Positions 32,815 through 40,868 of a stretch of 61,428 nucleotides of DNA are shown here, in pieces. The stretch is from Nocardioides ferulae (GTDB lineage: Bacteria > Actinomycetota > Actinomycetes > Propionibacteriales > Nocardioidaceae). The translations under genes and the position numbers were made by a program. The DNA lies in assembly GCF_003660455.1 (NCBI RefSeq), contig NZ_QZVR01000030.1:1-61428 (forward strand), in the 5' to 3' direction. The first letter of the stretch is position 1; every line of letters starts with the position of its first letter. The notes under the pieces are model-generated. The model worked only from the letters and a program-made list of their open reading frames with translations. It searched no databases and was not told the origin of the DNA.

Positions 32815-34320
32815 GTGCGGTCCAGCGACCCCGACCTGGCCGAGAAGGGCGGCGTCCGGACCGCAGATCCTGCCGTGCCGGCGGAGAGCCGGGTCCGCAG
32901 CGTCGTGACCTTCGGCGTGCTCGCGGTCTCGGTGTCCTCCTTCGCGCTGCTGCAGTCGTTGGTCGTACCGGTCCTCTCGCAGCTGGAGCGCGAGTTCGAC
33001 ACCGACCAGGCGACGGTCACGTGGCTGCTGACCGGCTACCTGCTCTCTGCGTCGATCGCGACGCCGTTGCTCGGCCGGATCGGCGACGTCGTCGGCAAGA
33101 CGCGCATGCTCGCGGTGACCCTCACCGCCCTCTCGCTCGGTTCGCTGATGGCAGCCCTGGCGCCCGACATCGGTTGGCTGATCGTCGCGCGCGTCGTGCA
33201 GGGCGCTGGAGGAGGCGTCCTCCCCCTCGCGTTCGGCATCGCCCACGACGAGTTCCGGGACCGGATGACCACCGCCGTCAGCATCCTGGCGTCGCTCACG
33301 GCCGTCGGGTTCGGGTTCGGGATCGTCGCGGCCGGACCCATCGTCGACCACCTCGGCTACGACGGTCTCTTCTGGCTGCCGATGATCGCGACTGTCGCAG
33401 CTGCCGTGGCGACCGGCCTGTTCGTTCCGCCGTCGCCGGTCACGACGCCCGCACGCCTGCCGCTGGTTCCCGCACTGCTCCTCGCGGGCTGGCTCGCATC
33501 GCTCCTCCTCGCCCTCAGCAAGGGTAACCAGTGGGGGTGGGCAACGCCGATCACGATCGGACTGCTCGCAGCCGCTCTCGTCATCGCGGCGGCGTGGGTC
33601 GTCACTGAACGACGGGTCCCGGTACCGATGATCGACATGCGCATGATGCGGATCCGAGGCGTCTGGGCCGCCAACCTGGTTGCCGCCTTCGTGGGGTTCG
33701 GGATGTTCGCCTCGTTCGGATTCCTGCCGCAACTTCTCCAGACGCCGCCTGAAGCCGGGTACGGGTTCGACGCCACCATCAGCGAGTCCGGAAACCTCCT
33801 GTTGCCCTCGGCAGTGACCAGCTTCCTGATCGGCTTCTGGACAGCGCCCCTGGTGAGAAGGTTCGGCGCCCGTCAGGTGATCATGACCGGCGCCCTCGTC
33901 ATGGCGGGCGCCTTCGCGATCATCGCGTTCCGCCACGACGAGACCTGGCAGCTCTACCTCGGTACGACGCTTCAGGGCATCGGCTCCGGTCTGGTCTTCT
34001 CCAGCCTCGCCGGCGTGGTGCTCTCGTCCGTCCCCGGACACCAGACCGGCGTCGCGAGCGGGATGAACGCCAACATCAGGACCATCGGCGGGGCCCTCGG
34101 GTCGGCGGTGATGGCGGGGATCATCACGGCGCGCATCAACCCGGACGGCTTCCCGGCCGAGGTCGGCTACACCGCCGGGTTTGCCGTTCTGGCGGTCGCG
34201 ATGGTCGGCGCGGCGGTCGCCGCCCTGGCCATCCCCGACCTTCACGAGCAGGGCACGCACTCGCGGTGGGGCGATGCAGACACCGCTGTCACCGAGGCTG
34301 CCGAGCACGGAGTGCGCTGA
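32815..34320 (+). CDS. MFS transporter (DHA2/14-helix drug exporter type)
   Basis: This 501-aa polytopic protein has the MFS motif LLGRIGDVVGKTRMLAVTL between helices 2 and 3, RVVQGAGGGVLPLAFG in helix 4 and a second-half repeat after about residue 230. Its length and layout fit the 14-helix EmrB/QacA type. It may export a toxic intermediate or import a substrate; the family argues for export. The GTG start at 32815 lies 6 nt after the thiolase stop. The gene ends before a strong bidirectional terminator. Confidence 0.88.
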   Translation: MRSSDPDLAEKGGVRTADPAVPAESRVRSVVTFGVLAVSVSSFALLQSLVVPVLSQLEREFDTDQATVTWLLTGYLLSASIATPLLGRIGDVVGKTRMLAVTLTALSLGSLMAALAPDIGWLIVARVVQGAGGGVLPLAFGIAHDEFRDRMTTAVSILASLTAVGFGFGIVAAGPIVDHLGYDGLFWLPMIATVAAAVATGLFVPPSPVTTPARLPLVPALLLAGWLASLLLALSKGNQWGWATPITIGLLAAALVIAAAWVVTERRVPVPMIDMRMMRIRGVWAANLVAAFVGFGMFASFGFLPQLLQTPPEAGYGFDATISESGNLLLPSAVTSFLIGFWTAPLVRRFGARQVIMTGALVMAGAFAIIAFRHDETWQLYLGTTLQGIGSGLVFSSLAGVVLSSVPGHQTGVASGMNANIRTIGGALGSAVMAGIITARINPDGFPAEVGYTAGFAVLAVAMVGAAVAALAIPDLHEQGTHSRWGDADTAVTEAAEHGVR

Positions 34321-34373
34321 CGGCCCTGATTCCGAGGCGCCCCTGTCCACTGCCCAGGCCTCGAAAAGCGCGT

Positions 34374-34406
34374 CGGGGCCCGGCCGCTGAATGCGGCCGG
34401 GCCCCG
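34374..34406. terminator. Perfect 14-bp hairpin between convergent genes
   Basis: CGGGGCCCGGCCGC (34374-34387) pairs perfectly with 34393-34406 around the loop TGAAT. It sits between the transporter stop (34320) and the amidohydrolase stop (34436), so it can terminate both. No clear T-run follows. Confidence 0.8.
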
Positions 34407-34435
34407 TGCGTGCGATCCCTATCCGGGACGGCCGG

Positions 34436-35629
34436 TCACTGCCCCGGCGTCGTGCCGTCGATCCGCGGGAAGTTGAACAGCTCGCGGGCGTTGGTCTCGG
34501 TGACCTTCGTGACGACGTCGTCCGGCAGGTCCTCGAGCACCTCAGCCGCACGCTTGCGGCTGTTGGGCCACAGCGAGTCCGAGTGGGGGTAATCGATCTC
34601 CAGCATCGCCTTGTTGTGCCCGATCAGGTCGAGGTTCTTGACACCGAAGACGTCGTCGATGAAGCAGCCCCAGATGTGCTCCCTGAAGAGGTCCGACGGG
34701 CGGGTGTGGAAGTCGATGTTCTTCATGTAGTGACGGTGACGCTCCCACACGAAGTCGCTGCGCTCGAGGATGTAGGGGATCCAGCCAATGCCGCCCTCAG
34801 CCAGTGAGAACCTGAGCTTGGGGTGCCGCTGGAGCACACCGGAGAACAGCAGGTCGACCGTGCTCCACATCAGGTTGGTCGAGAACAGCGTGATGGCGAC
34901 CGCGAACGGGGCGTCCGGCATCGACATCTGGCCGGGCACGGCCTGCATCGCCGAGTAGGAGAAGCCGGGGACGTAGGCCGAGGATCCGAAGTGGAGCGAG
35001 ATGACCATGCCGGTCTCCTCGCACGCGTTCCACAGCGGCTCCCAGTGCGCGTTGTGGAAGCTCGGGAGCCCCATCGGCACGGGGCTGTCCGGGAACGAGA
35101 TCGTCCGGGCGCCCATCGCAGCGCAGCGGTGGACCTCCCTGACCGTCTCCTCGATGTCCCAGAACGGCACGATGCACAGCGGGATGAAGCGGTCAGGGTA
35201 CGGCTTGCACCACTCCTCGGAGTAGTAGTCGTTCCACGCCTTCACGCCCGCGAGGGCGAGCTCCTTGTCCTTGGCGCGGAAGAAGACGCCGCCACCGAAG
35301 CCGGGGAACGACGGGAAGAGCATGGCAGCCTGGATGCCGTCGAGATCCATGTCCTTGATCCGCGCCGCCGGGTCGTAGCAGCCGGGGATCATGTCCTCGT
35401 AGCGGACCGGGTCCAGGCCCCACTCCTCCGGCGGCTTGCCGACGACGGCGTTCAGGCCGACCGTGGGGTAGACGTCACCGTCGTACACCCAGATGTGCTT
35501 GTTGTCCTTCTCGATGATCCGCGGCCCGCGCTCCTTGAACTTCTCCGGCAGTCGGTCCTGCCAGACGCGGGGGTGCTCGATGAGGTGGTCGTCGACCGAG
35601 ACGATCTGGTGGTGGTCCCGCAGCGGCAT
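34436..35629 (-). CDS. Amidohydrolase-2 family metal-dependent hydrolase
   Basis: This 397-aa protein has N-terminal SVDDHLIEHPRVW (first metal motif), SLHFGSS in the middle and MLEIDYPHSDSLWPNSR near the C-terminus with the catalytic-type Asp. This amidohydrolase-2/ACMSD-like group includes decarboxylases and hydrolases, and members often sit in actinobacterial steroid or aromatic gene clusters. AGGAG precedes the ATG. The promoter with operator copy 7 lies directly upstream. Confidence 0.86.
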   Translation of the reverse strand: MPLRDHHQIVSVDDHLIEHPRVWQDRLPEKFKERGPRIIEKDNKHIWVYDGDVYPTVGLNAVVGKPPEEWGLDPVRYEDMIPGCYDPAARIKDMDLDGIQAAMLFPSFPGFGGGVFFRAKDKELALAGVKAWNDYYSEEWCKPYPDRFIPLCIVPFWDIEETVREVHRCAAMGARTISFPDSPVPMGLPSFHNAHWEPLWNACEETGMVISLHFGSSAYVPGFSYSAMQAVPGQMSMPDAPFAVAITLFSTNLMWSTVDLLFSGVLQRHPKLRFSLAEGGIGWIPYILERSDFVWERHRHYMKNIDFHTRPSDLFREHIWGCFIDDVFGVKNLDLIGHNKAMLEIDYPHSDSLWPNSRKRAAEVLEDLPDDVVTKVTETNARELFNFPRIDGTTPGQ

Positions 35630-35701
35630 GGAGGTCTCCTCGTTGATCCAGGGGGTGCACTTTGGTCAGGCGCCTTTGAAATGTGGCCCCGCTCACAGCA
35701 G

Positions 35702-35730
35702 AGGGTATACCTTGTTGACACATTCGTCAT
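35702..35730 (-). promoter_or_regulatory. Leftward promoter with operator copy 7
   Basis: The palindrome TTGAC-N6-GTCAT (35715-35730) has one mismatch. On the minus strand, ATGACG (35725-35730) is followed after 17 nt by TACCCT (35702-35707), which should drive the amidohydrolase gene. The same site lies 31 nt before the ATG of the rightward small gene. Confidence 0.65.
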
Positions 35731-35761
35731 CCACCGTTTTCACGACACCCTAGGAGGAGCC

Positions 35762-36037
35762 ATGACCGACCCTGCACCCGTCGAGCGCGAGGACGAGGAC
35801 GACCACGATCTCCTCACTTACGGCGAGGCCGGCTTCCGCCTCGACGAGGCTGTGCGCGAGCAACGCGAGCTCGTTCGCCGCCTCGAGCAGGCGGGCGATG
35901 CTGCGGCCGCCGCCGCTGCCCGCGCCCGGCTCGATGACCTCGAGGAGGCCGTGGCGCGCAACCAACGGCAGCCGATCAACGACGAGAACTTCGAGAAGTT
36001 CTTCGGCTATCCGGGAAGCGCCAAGCGGAACACGTGA
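35762..36037 (+). CDS. 91-aa acidic coiled-coil protein of unknown function
   Basis: The ATG at 35762 follows a strong AGGAGGAG ribosome-binding site. The product begins with an acidic segment (EREDEDDHDLLTYGEAG), then a helix rich in Glu, Arg and Ala (residues about 25-67, heptad-like) and ends in NFEKFFGYPGSAKRNT. No catalytic motif is visible. It stands alone between an amidohydrolase and a fused acyl-CoA dehydrogenase, under the cluster operator. A role as an enzyme partner or adaptor is possible but unsupported. Confidence 0.82.
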   Translation: MTDPAPVEREDEDDHDLLTYGEAGFRLDEAVREQRELVRRLEQAGDAAAAAAARARLDDLEEAVARNQRQPINDENFEKFFGYPGSAKRNT

Positions 36038-36078
36038 CCCTCGCCCAGCATGCGAGCACGCGCACTCGATGCGTTAAC

Positions 36079-36094
36079 TTGACTATGACGTCAA
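36079..36094. promoter_or_regulatory. Operator copy 8
   Basis: This perfect palindrome TTGAC-N6-GTCAA ends 3 nt before the AAGGAGG Shine-Dalgarno (36097-36103) of the fused dehydrogenase gene. It therefore lies in the transcription start or 5' leader region, where a bound protein would block initiation. Confidence 0.7.
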
Positions 36095-36108
36095 CTAAGG
36101 AGGTTCGA

Positions 36109-37908
36109 GTGCTCGAGGCTGAAGCGATCCGCGACGCGGTGCGTGCACTGCTGGCTGGACGGAACGACCGTCCGATGCTCGACAGCTGGATGAGGGGTCT
36201 CGACCGAGACCTCTCGCGGTCGCTGGGCTCGGCGGGGTGGATCGGCATGACGTGGCCCGCTCCCTTCGGCGAGGGCGCCTCCCAGCTCGCCCGGCTCGCC
36301 CTCACCGAGGAGCTACTCCGGGTGGGCGCGCCGGTCTGCGCGCACTGGACGGCCGACCGCCAGATCGGCCCGTCCCTCATCCGCTATGGCAGCGTGAAAC
36401 TCCAGGAGGAGTTCCTCCCACGTATCCGCCAAGGGTCCTTGATCTGCGGCATCGGTTTGTCCGAGCCCGACGCCGGCTCGGACCTGGCAGCGATCCGAAC
36501 CCGGGCAAGACGCGTCGAGGGCGGTTGGACGATCGACGGCACCAAGGTCTGGACGACCTCGGCCCACGCGGCCGACGTCACCTACCTCCTGGCCCGCACG
36601 GGCGAAGCCGGCGGCCGCAAGGAGGGCCTGACCGAGTTCCTGGTCGATATGACGTCCCCCGGTCTCAGCGTGCGTCCGATCACCGAACTCAGCGGCGAGT
36701 GCCACTTCAACGAGATGATCTTCGAGTCGGTCTTCGTGCCCGACGACCGCGTGATCGGTGAGGTGGGCAACGGCTGGCAGCAGGTGGCCGACACCCTCGC
36801 CTTCGAGCGCGGCGGTGCCGAGCGCTACCTGAGTTCCTACCCCCTACTCGTCGCCGCGCTGGATCGCGCCCGGTCCTTCTCGGACCGAGGCCTGTCCGTC
36901 CGTCTCGGCGCGATCGCGGCCCGGATGGTGGCACTGCGCCGACTCAACGTCGACCTGGCCCACTCCCTCGACCAAGGCCAAGTGTCGGCCCTCCTGGCGG
37001 CGGAGCTCAAGCTGCTGGGGACGCTCCTCGAGCAGGACGTCGTCGAGGCTGCCAGGGAGATCGCCGGCGTGTGCGGCTCGGACGAGGAGCTCGATCGCCT
37101 GTTGGCGCAGGGCATCACCGCGATGCCTGCCGCGACGATCCGCGGCGGCACCAGTGAGGTCATGCGGTCGATCATCGGTCGGTCCGAAGGCCCAGCCAGG
37201 CCCCTGCGCTCCTTCTCCCCGGAGCTGCGACCCGTGGTTGACGACGTTCTGGATGAGGCCTGGTCCGCAGACGCCGAGGTCCTCCGCAGGACCCTGACCG
37301 ATCTCGGCTGGTTCGAGGTGGGCAGCACCGACGAGGAGGACGGCGGAACGCTGGCCGACCTGGCCGAGATCTCTGCCGGTGTCGGACGGCACGCCTCCCC
37401 GGTCGAGGTGTGGCCGGAGGCCCTGGACGCGGCCGGCCTCGAGCCGCAGGAGGACACCCGGCGCCGACTGGTCCTGCGAGCAGCAGCGCTCTTCGGTGCC
37501 ATCGACCGCGCCACCTCAATGACCGTCGAGCACGTGGCGACCCGGCATCAGTTCGGTAAGCCGCTGATCGCCTTCCAGGCAGTCGCCCACGCCGTCGCCG
37601 AGATGGCCACCGAACGCGACCTCGCCTACGCCGCGATCCGTGAGGCTCTCGATCGGCCGACGACCGGGACCGCCCTGGCGGCCCGATCGGTGGCGGCCGG
37701 CGCGGCGACGCGGGTCGCTGCGCTGGCTCACCAGCTGCACGGCGCCATGGGGCTGACCCAGGAGCACACCCTGCACCACTTCACCGGCCGCCTCTGGGCG
37801 TGGCGGGACGCGGAGGAGGCCGCCGTACGCGTGGACCAGCAGGTCGGCGACCTCGTGCTCGGAGGTACGAGCGACGCCCAGTTGTGGTCGCTGATCACGG
37901 GCAGCTAG
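36109..37908 (+). CDS. Single-chain fusion of alpha- and short beta-type acyl-CoA dehydrogenase
   Basis: This 599-aa protein has two parts. Residues 1 to about 375 are an alpha-type ACAD (LSEPDAGSDLAAIRTRA, DGTKVWTTSAHAAD, RGGTSEVMRSIIG). Residues about 385-599 are a shortened second ACAD carrying the FAD segment VATRHQFGKPLIAFQAVAHAVAEM and LHGAMGLTQEHTLHHFTGR, but almost no N-terminal and middle domains. This joins in one chain what is split into two genes at 9560/10738. The GTG at 36109 is fixed by AAGGAGG five nt upstream. Codons further up, including a GTG at 36034, lack such a site and run through the operator. Confidence 0.88.
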   Translation: MLEAEAIRDAVRALLAGRNDRPMLDSWMRGLDRDLSRSLGSAGWIGMTWPAPFGEGASQLARLALTEELLRVGAPVCAHWTADRQIGPSLIRYGSVKLQEEFLPRIRQGSLICGIGLSEPDAGSDLAAIRTRARRVEGGWTIDGTKVWTTSAHAADVTYLLARTGEAGGRKEGLTEFLVDMTSPGLSVRPITELSGECHFNEMIFESVFVPDDRVIGEVGNGWQQVADTLAFERGGAERYLSSYPLLVAALDRARSFSDRGLSVRLGAIAARMVALRRLNVDLAHSLDQGQVSALLAAELKLLGTLLEQDVVEAAREIAGVCGSDEELDRLLAQGITAMPAATIRGGTSEVMRSIIGRSEGPARPLRSFSPELRPVVDDVLDEAWSADAEVLRRTLTDLGWFEVGSTDEEDGGTLADLAEISAGVGRHASPVEVWPEALDAAGLEPQEDTRRRLVLRAAALFGAIDRATSMTVEHVATRHQFGKPLIAFQAVAHAVAEMATERDLAYAAIREALDRPTTGTALAARSVAAGAATRVAALAHQLHGAMGLTQEHTLHHFTGRLWAWRDAEEAAVRVDQQVGDLVLGGTSDAQLWSLITGS

Positions 37909-37937
37909 TCACTCGCATCGTTCGCCGCTCCGATCGA

Positions 37938-37987
37938 AGAAGAAGGGCCCCTGGTCTGCGTCTCCGCAGGCCAGGGGCCCTTCTTTT
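37938..37987. terminator. Long intrinsic terminator hairpin
   Basis: A 23-bp stem (37938-37960 with 37965-37987, two G-U pairs) with loop TCTC ends in TTCTTTT on the plus strand. The minus strand is also A/T-flanked, so the hairpin can act in both directions. It separates the dehydrogenase gene from tRNA-Leu and closes the catabolic island. Confidence 0.9.
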
Positions 37988-38020
37988 ACCTAAACCGCTC
38001 GGCCGGTATTACCTAAACCG
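37986..38020. repeat. 12-bp direct repeat beside tRNA-Leu
   Basis: TTACCTAAACCG occurs at 37986-37997 and 38009-38020, separated by 11 nt. It lies just past the 3' end of the tRNA on its coding strand. It may be a protein site or a relic of insertion; the sequence does not decide. Confidence 0.85.
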
Positions 38021-38028
38021 ACCTCACG

Positions 38029-38112
38029 TGCGCGAGGGGGGAGTTGAACCCCCACGCCCTTTCGGGCACACGGACCTGAACCGTGCGCGTCTGCCTATTC
38101 CGCCACTCGCGC
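38029..38112 (-). tRNA. tRNA-Leu (anticodon CAG)
   Basis: All arms fold on the minus strand. The acceptor pairs GCGCGAG with CTCGCGC, followed by discriminator A. The anticodon stem CACGG/CCGTG encloses loop TTCAGGT, giving anticodon CAG. The long class II variable arm is GCCC-GAAA-GGGC. The T arm is GGGGG-TTCAACT-CCCCC. CCA is not encoded. The island lies directly to the left, and no duplicated tRNA end is seen there. Confidence 0.97.
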
Positions 38113-38338
38113 GTGAAGCAACGGCAGGCTATCCCAGGGCTTGCCGCATCCCCAAACCGGGCACCTGCTGCCGGGCGAGGTGCTCCAGGGCTCCCGGGAC
38201 CGTGCGCCGGACGGCTCTCACCCCGGCCTGGATACGATCGTCGAGGCCTGCCTGCGCGCCGGGCTGGTCACGCCTGCCTGGTCCCGGCAGGATCGAGCCG
38301 ACGATCCCCAGTCCGACGACGAGCGAGAAGGAGGCGAT
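38113..38338. other. Non-coding region between tRNA-Leu and fhaA
   Basis: This stretch holds the divergent start region for the tRNA (leftward) and fhaA (rightward). A possible -10 TACGAT lies at 38233-38238 without a good -35. Reading frames that continue upstream from fhaA lack a ribosome-binding site. No other feature is seen. Confidence 0.5.
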
Positions 38339-39061
38339 GTGGGCGGCCTGCAGCGGTTCGAGCAGCGGTTGGAGCAGCTGGTCTCCGGCGCGTTCGCGCG
38401 CGCCTTCCGCTCGGCGGTCCAGCCTGTCGAGATCGCCGCCGCGCTCCAGCGCGAGTGCGACAACAACGCCCAGATCCTCTCGCGCGAGCGACGGCTGGTC
38501 CCCAACGCGTTCCACGTCGAGCTGTCCGCCTCCGACCTCGACCGGCTCTCGCCCTACGACTCGGCGCTCGAGACCGAGCTGGTGCGCCAGCTCGAGGACC
38601 ACGCCCGCCAGCAGGGCTACTCCTTCCCCGGCCCGATCACGATCGGGTTCGAGGAGGCCCACGACCTCACCACCGGCCGGTTCCGGGTCCGCGGCCGGGC
38701 CCAGGCGAAGGTCACCGGCCACGCGACGCACACCCAGGTACGCCGCGCCCGGGCGCTGCTCGAGGTCAACGGCACCCAACAGCCGCTGCACCCGCCCGGG
38801 CTGGTCGTGGGCCGCGGCACCGATGCCGACGTGCGCATCAACGACCCCGGCGTGAGCCGGCGCCACGTGGAGTTCGCGGTCTCGGGCCATGCGGCCGACG
38901 GCTCCGACCTGGTCGTCGAGGCGCGCGACCTCGGCTCCACCAACGGTGTGCTCGTCGACGGGCACAAGACGCAGCGCGCCCGGCTGCACGACGGGTCGGT
39001 GGTGCGGGTCGGCAACACGACCATGACCCTGCGCGTCGTCGAGGAGGACGTCGTTGTCTGA
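38339..39061 (+). CDS. fhaA: FHA-domain protein FhaA
   Basis: This 240-aa protein has an N-terminal DUF3662 domain (about residues 1-115: LQRFEQRLEQLVSGAFARAFRSAVQPVEIAAAL) and a C-terminal FHA domain with GRGTDADVRINDPGVSRRHVEF and DLGSTNGVLVDG. FhaA binds phosphothreonine on partners such as MviN and regulates peptidoglycan synthesis. The GTG at 38339 was chosen because AAGGAGG lies four nt upstream and it gives the known FhaA N-terminus. It starts the conserved seven-gene operon to pknB. Confidence 0.93.
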   Translation: MGGLQRFEQRLEQLVSGAFARAFRSAVQPVEIAAALQRECDNNAQILSRERRLVPNAFHVELSASDLDRLSPYDSALETELVRQLEDHARQQGYSFPGPITIGFEEAHDLTTGRFRVRGRAQAKVTGHATHTQVRRARALLEVNGTQQPLHPPGLVVGRGTDADVRINDPGVSRRHVEFAVSGHAADGSDLVVEARDLGSTNGVLVDGHKTQRARLHDGSVVRVGNTTMTLRVVEEDVVV

Positions 39062-39539
39062 GCTGACGCTCTTCCTCATCCGGCTCGCCTACCTGGCGAT
39101 CCTGTGGATCTTCGTGCTCTCGGCGATCTCGGTGATCCGCTCCGACATGTTCGGCGCCCGGGTGCCCGCCGCGGCCCGCGAGGGCGGCCGGCGCGGCGCC
39201 ACGCCCAAGGCGCCGAAGACCGGCAGACAGCCGTCCAAGCGGCGCGGCGCCCCCACCCACGTGCTCGTCACCGAGGGCGCCAACGCCGGCGAGCGCGCCG
39301 AGCTCGACCAGGCACCGATCCTGATCGGACGCGGCAGCGACGCCGCGATCCGGCTCGACGACGACTACGTCTCGACCCGGCACGCGCGCATCGCCGCCTC
39401 CGGCGACCAGTGGTTCGTCGAGGACCTCGGCTCCACCAACGGCACCTACATCGGGACCGCCCGGATCACCCAGCCCACCACGATCACCCCCGGCACGCAG
39501 GTCCGCATCGGCAAGACGATCCTGGAGCTGCGCAAGTGA
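39054..39539 (+). CDS. fhaB: FHA-domain membrane protein FhaB (FipA)
   Basis: This 161-aa protein has one N-terminal transmembrane helix (LFLIRLAYLAILWIFVLSAISVI), a basic linker and a C-terminal FHA domain (ILIGRGSDAAIRLDDDYVSTRHARI, DLGSTNGTYIG). The TTG start at 39054 overlaps the end of fhaA and has GAGGAGG six nt upstream. The family binds phosphorylated FtsZ/FtsQ-type partners in mycobacteria and links the kinases to division. Confidence 0.93.
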   Translation: MSELTLFLIRLAYLAILWIFVLSAISVIRSDMFGARVPAAAREGGRRGATPKAPKTGRQPSKRRGAPTHVLVTEGANAGERAELDQAPILIGRGSDAAIRLDDDYVSTRHARIAASGDQWFVEDLGSTNGTYIGTARITQPTTITPGTQVRIGKTILELRK

Positions 39540-40867
39540 CCACTCCCCCCACCGGGTCCGCGGGAGCGACGGGCGCGCCCCCGCTGCGGCTGGACTTCTC
39601 CGCGCTCTCCGACGTCGGCCGGGTCCGCAAGGACAACCAGGACTCCGGCTACGCCGGCCCGTGGCTGCTCACCGTCTGCGACGGCGTCGGCGGCGCGGCC
39701 CGCGGCGACGTCGCCTCCGGCACCGCGGTCCAGCAGCTGCGTCGGCTCGACCAGCGACCCGCCGACGACCTCCTCGGGCTGATCGCCGGGGCCCTGCACC
39801 GCGCCCACGACCGCATCGCCGAGCTGGTCGACGAGGACCCCGCGCTGAACGGCACCAGCACCACCGCCACCGTCGCGGTCTTCGACGGGTCGAAGATCGG
39901 CATCGGCCACGTCGGCGACAGCCGCGCCTACCTGATGCGCGAGGGCGAGCTCTCCCAGCTCACCCAGGACCACACGTTCGTGCAGACGCTGATCGACGAG
40001 GGCCGGATCACCGAGGACGAGGCCCGGGTGCACCCGCACCGCAACCTGATCCTGCGCGCGCTCGACGGCGTCCACGAGGTCGAGCCCGACCTCTTCGTGC
40101 TCGAGCTGCAGGCCGGCGACCGGCTGCTGCTGTGCAGCGACGGCGCGAGCGGGGTGCTGCGCGACGAGCGCCTCGCCGACATCCTCGGCTCCGGCACCCC
40201 CGACTACGCAGCCGTCGAGCTCGTGCGCGCCAGCCTCGAGGCGGGCAGCACCGACAACGTCACCTGCGTGGTGGCGCACGTCGTCCCCGCCGACGCCGAG
40301 ACCACCGAGCCCGACCCCGAGCCGCTGCTCGTGGGCGCGGCCGCCGAACTGCGCCGCCGGCTGCCTCGCGGCACCGGCCGCGGCCTCTTCCGCGGGCACC
40401 GCGCCGGCGACACCGGCGAGCTCGAGCCGATCGCCGACGAGATCCCCGACGACCTGCCCGCCGGTGTCGAGTTCGCGGTGGCCGCCGACCCGCTGGACCC
40501 CGAGGCCGCCCGCTACGCGCCGCGCCCACCGCGCCGCTTCGCCTGGTTGCGCCGGCTCCTGGCCCTGGTCGTCATCGTCGGGCTGCTCTGGATCGCGGTC
40601 GCGGCCGCCTGGTCGTGGAGCCAGCGGCAGTACTACGTGGGCGAGGAGGGCGGCCAGGTCGTCATCTTCCGGGGCGTCAACCTCGACCTGCCGGGCGTGT
40701 CGCTGTCGGAGCCCTACGAGACCACCGACGTCGACCTCGACCGGCTCTCCGACTTCGACGCCGGCAAGGTCCGCGAGGGCATCGACGCCGCCGACCTCGA
40801 CGCCGCGCGGCACACCGTCGACAACCTCGCCGCCAAGCAGGAGCCCGAGCCCGAGGGTGGCTCCTGA
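39536..40867 (+). CDS. pstP: PP2C-family Ser/Thr phosphatase PstP
   Basis: This 443-aa protein has an N-terminal PP2C domain with metal-binding motifs VRKDNQDSGY, CDGVGGAARGD, GHVGDSRAYL and GSTDNVTCVV. A cytoplasmic linker, one transmembrane helix (LLALVVIVGLLWIAVAAAW, about residue 345) and an extracytoplasmic tail follow. PstP dephosphorylates PknA/PknB targets and the kinases themselves. The GTG overlaps the fhaB stop (GTGA). Confidence 0.95.
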   Translation: MTTPPTGSAGATGAPPLRLDFSALSDVGRVRKDNQDSGYAGPWLLTVCDGVGGAARGDVASGTAVQQLRRLDQRPADDLLGLIAGALHRAHDRIAELVDEDPALNGTSTTATVAVFDGSKIGIGHVGDSRAYLMREGELSQLTQDHTFVQTLIDEGRITEDEARVHPHRNLILRALDGVHEVEPDLFVLELQAGDRLLLCSDGASGVLRDERLADILGSGTPDYAAVELVRASLEAGSTDNVTCVVAHVVPADAETTEPDPEPLLVGAAAELRRRLPRGTGRGLFRGHRAGDTGELEPIADEIPDDLPAGVEFAVAADPLDPEAARYAPRPPRRFAWLRRLLALVVIVGLLWIAVAAAWSWSQRQYYVGEEGGQVVIFRGVNLDLPGVSLSEPYETTDVDLDRLSDFDAGKVREGIDAADLDAARHTVDNLAAKQEPEPEGGS

Positions 40868-40868
40868 G

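Noticed and set aside
31603..34551. A 982-codon minus-strand open frame
   Set aside because: It is antisense to an intact thiolase gene and an MFS transporter gene, has Arg/Asp/Gly/His-rich low-complexity content and no domain. It is a by-product of GC-rich codon bias.
34823..35761. An upstream extension of the 91-aa gene frame
   Set aside because: The long frame is antisense to the amidohydrolase gene and crosses the operator. A strong ribosome-binding site fixes the start at 35762.
37909..38112. tRNA-Leu as an attachment site for the catabolic island
   Set aside because: No integrase, tRNA fragment or long direct repeat was found on the island side. Only a 12-bp local repeat is present.
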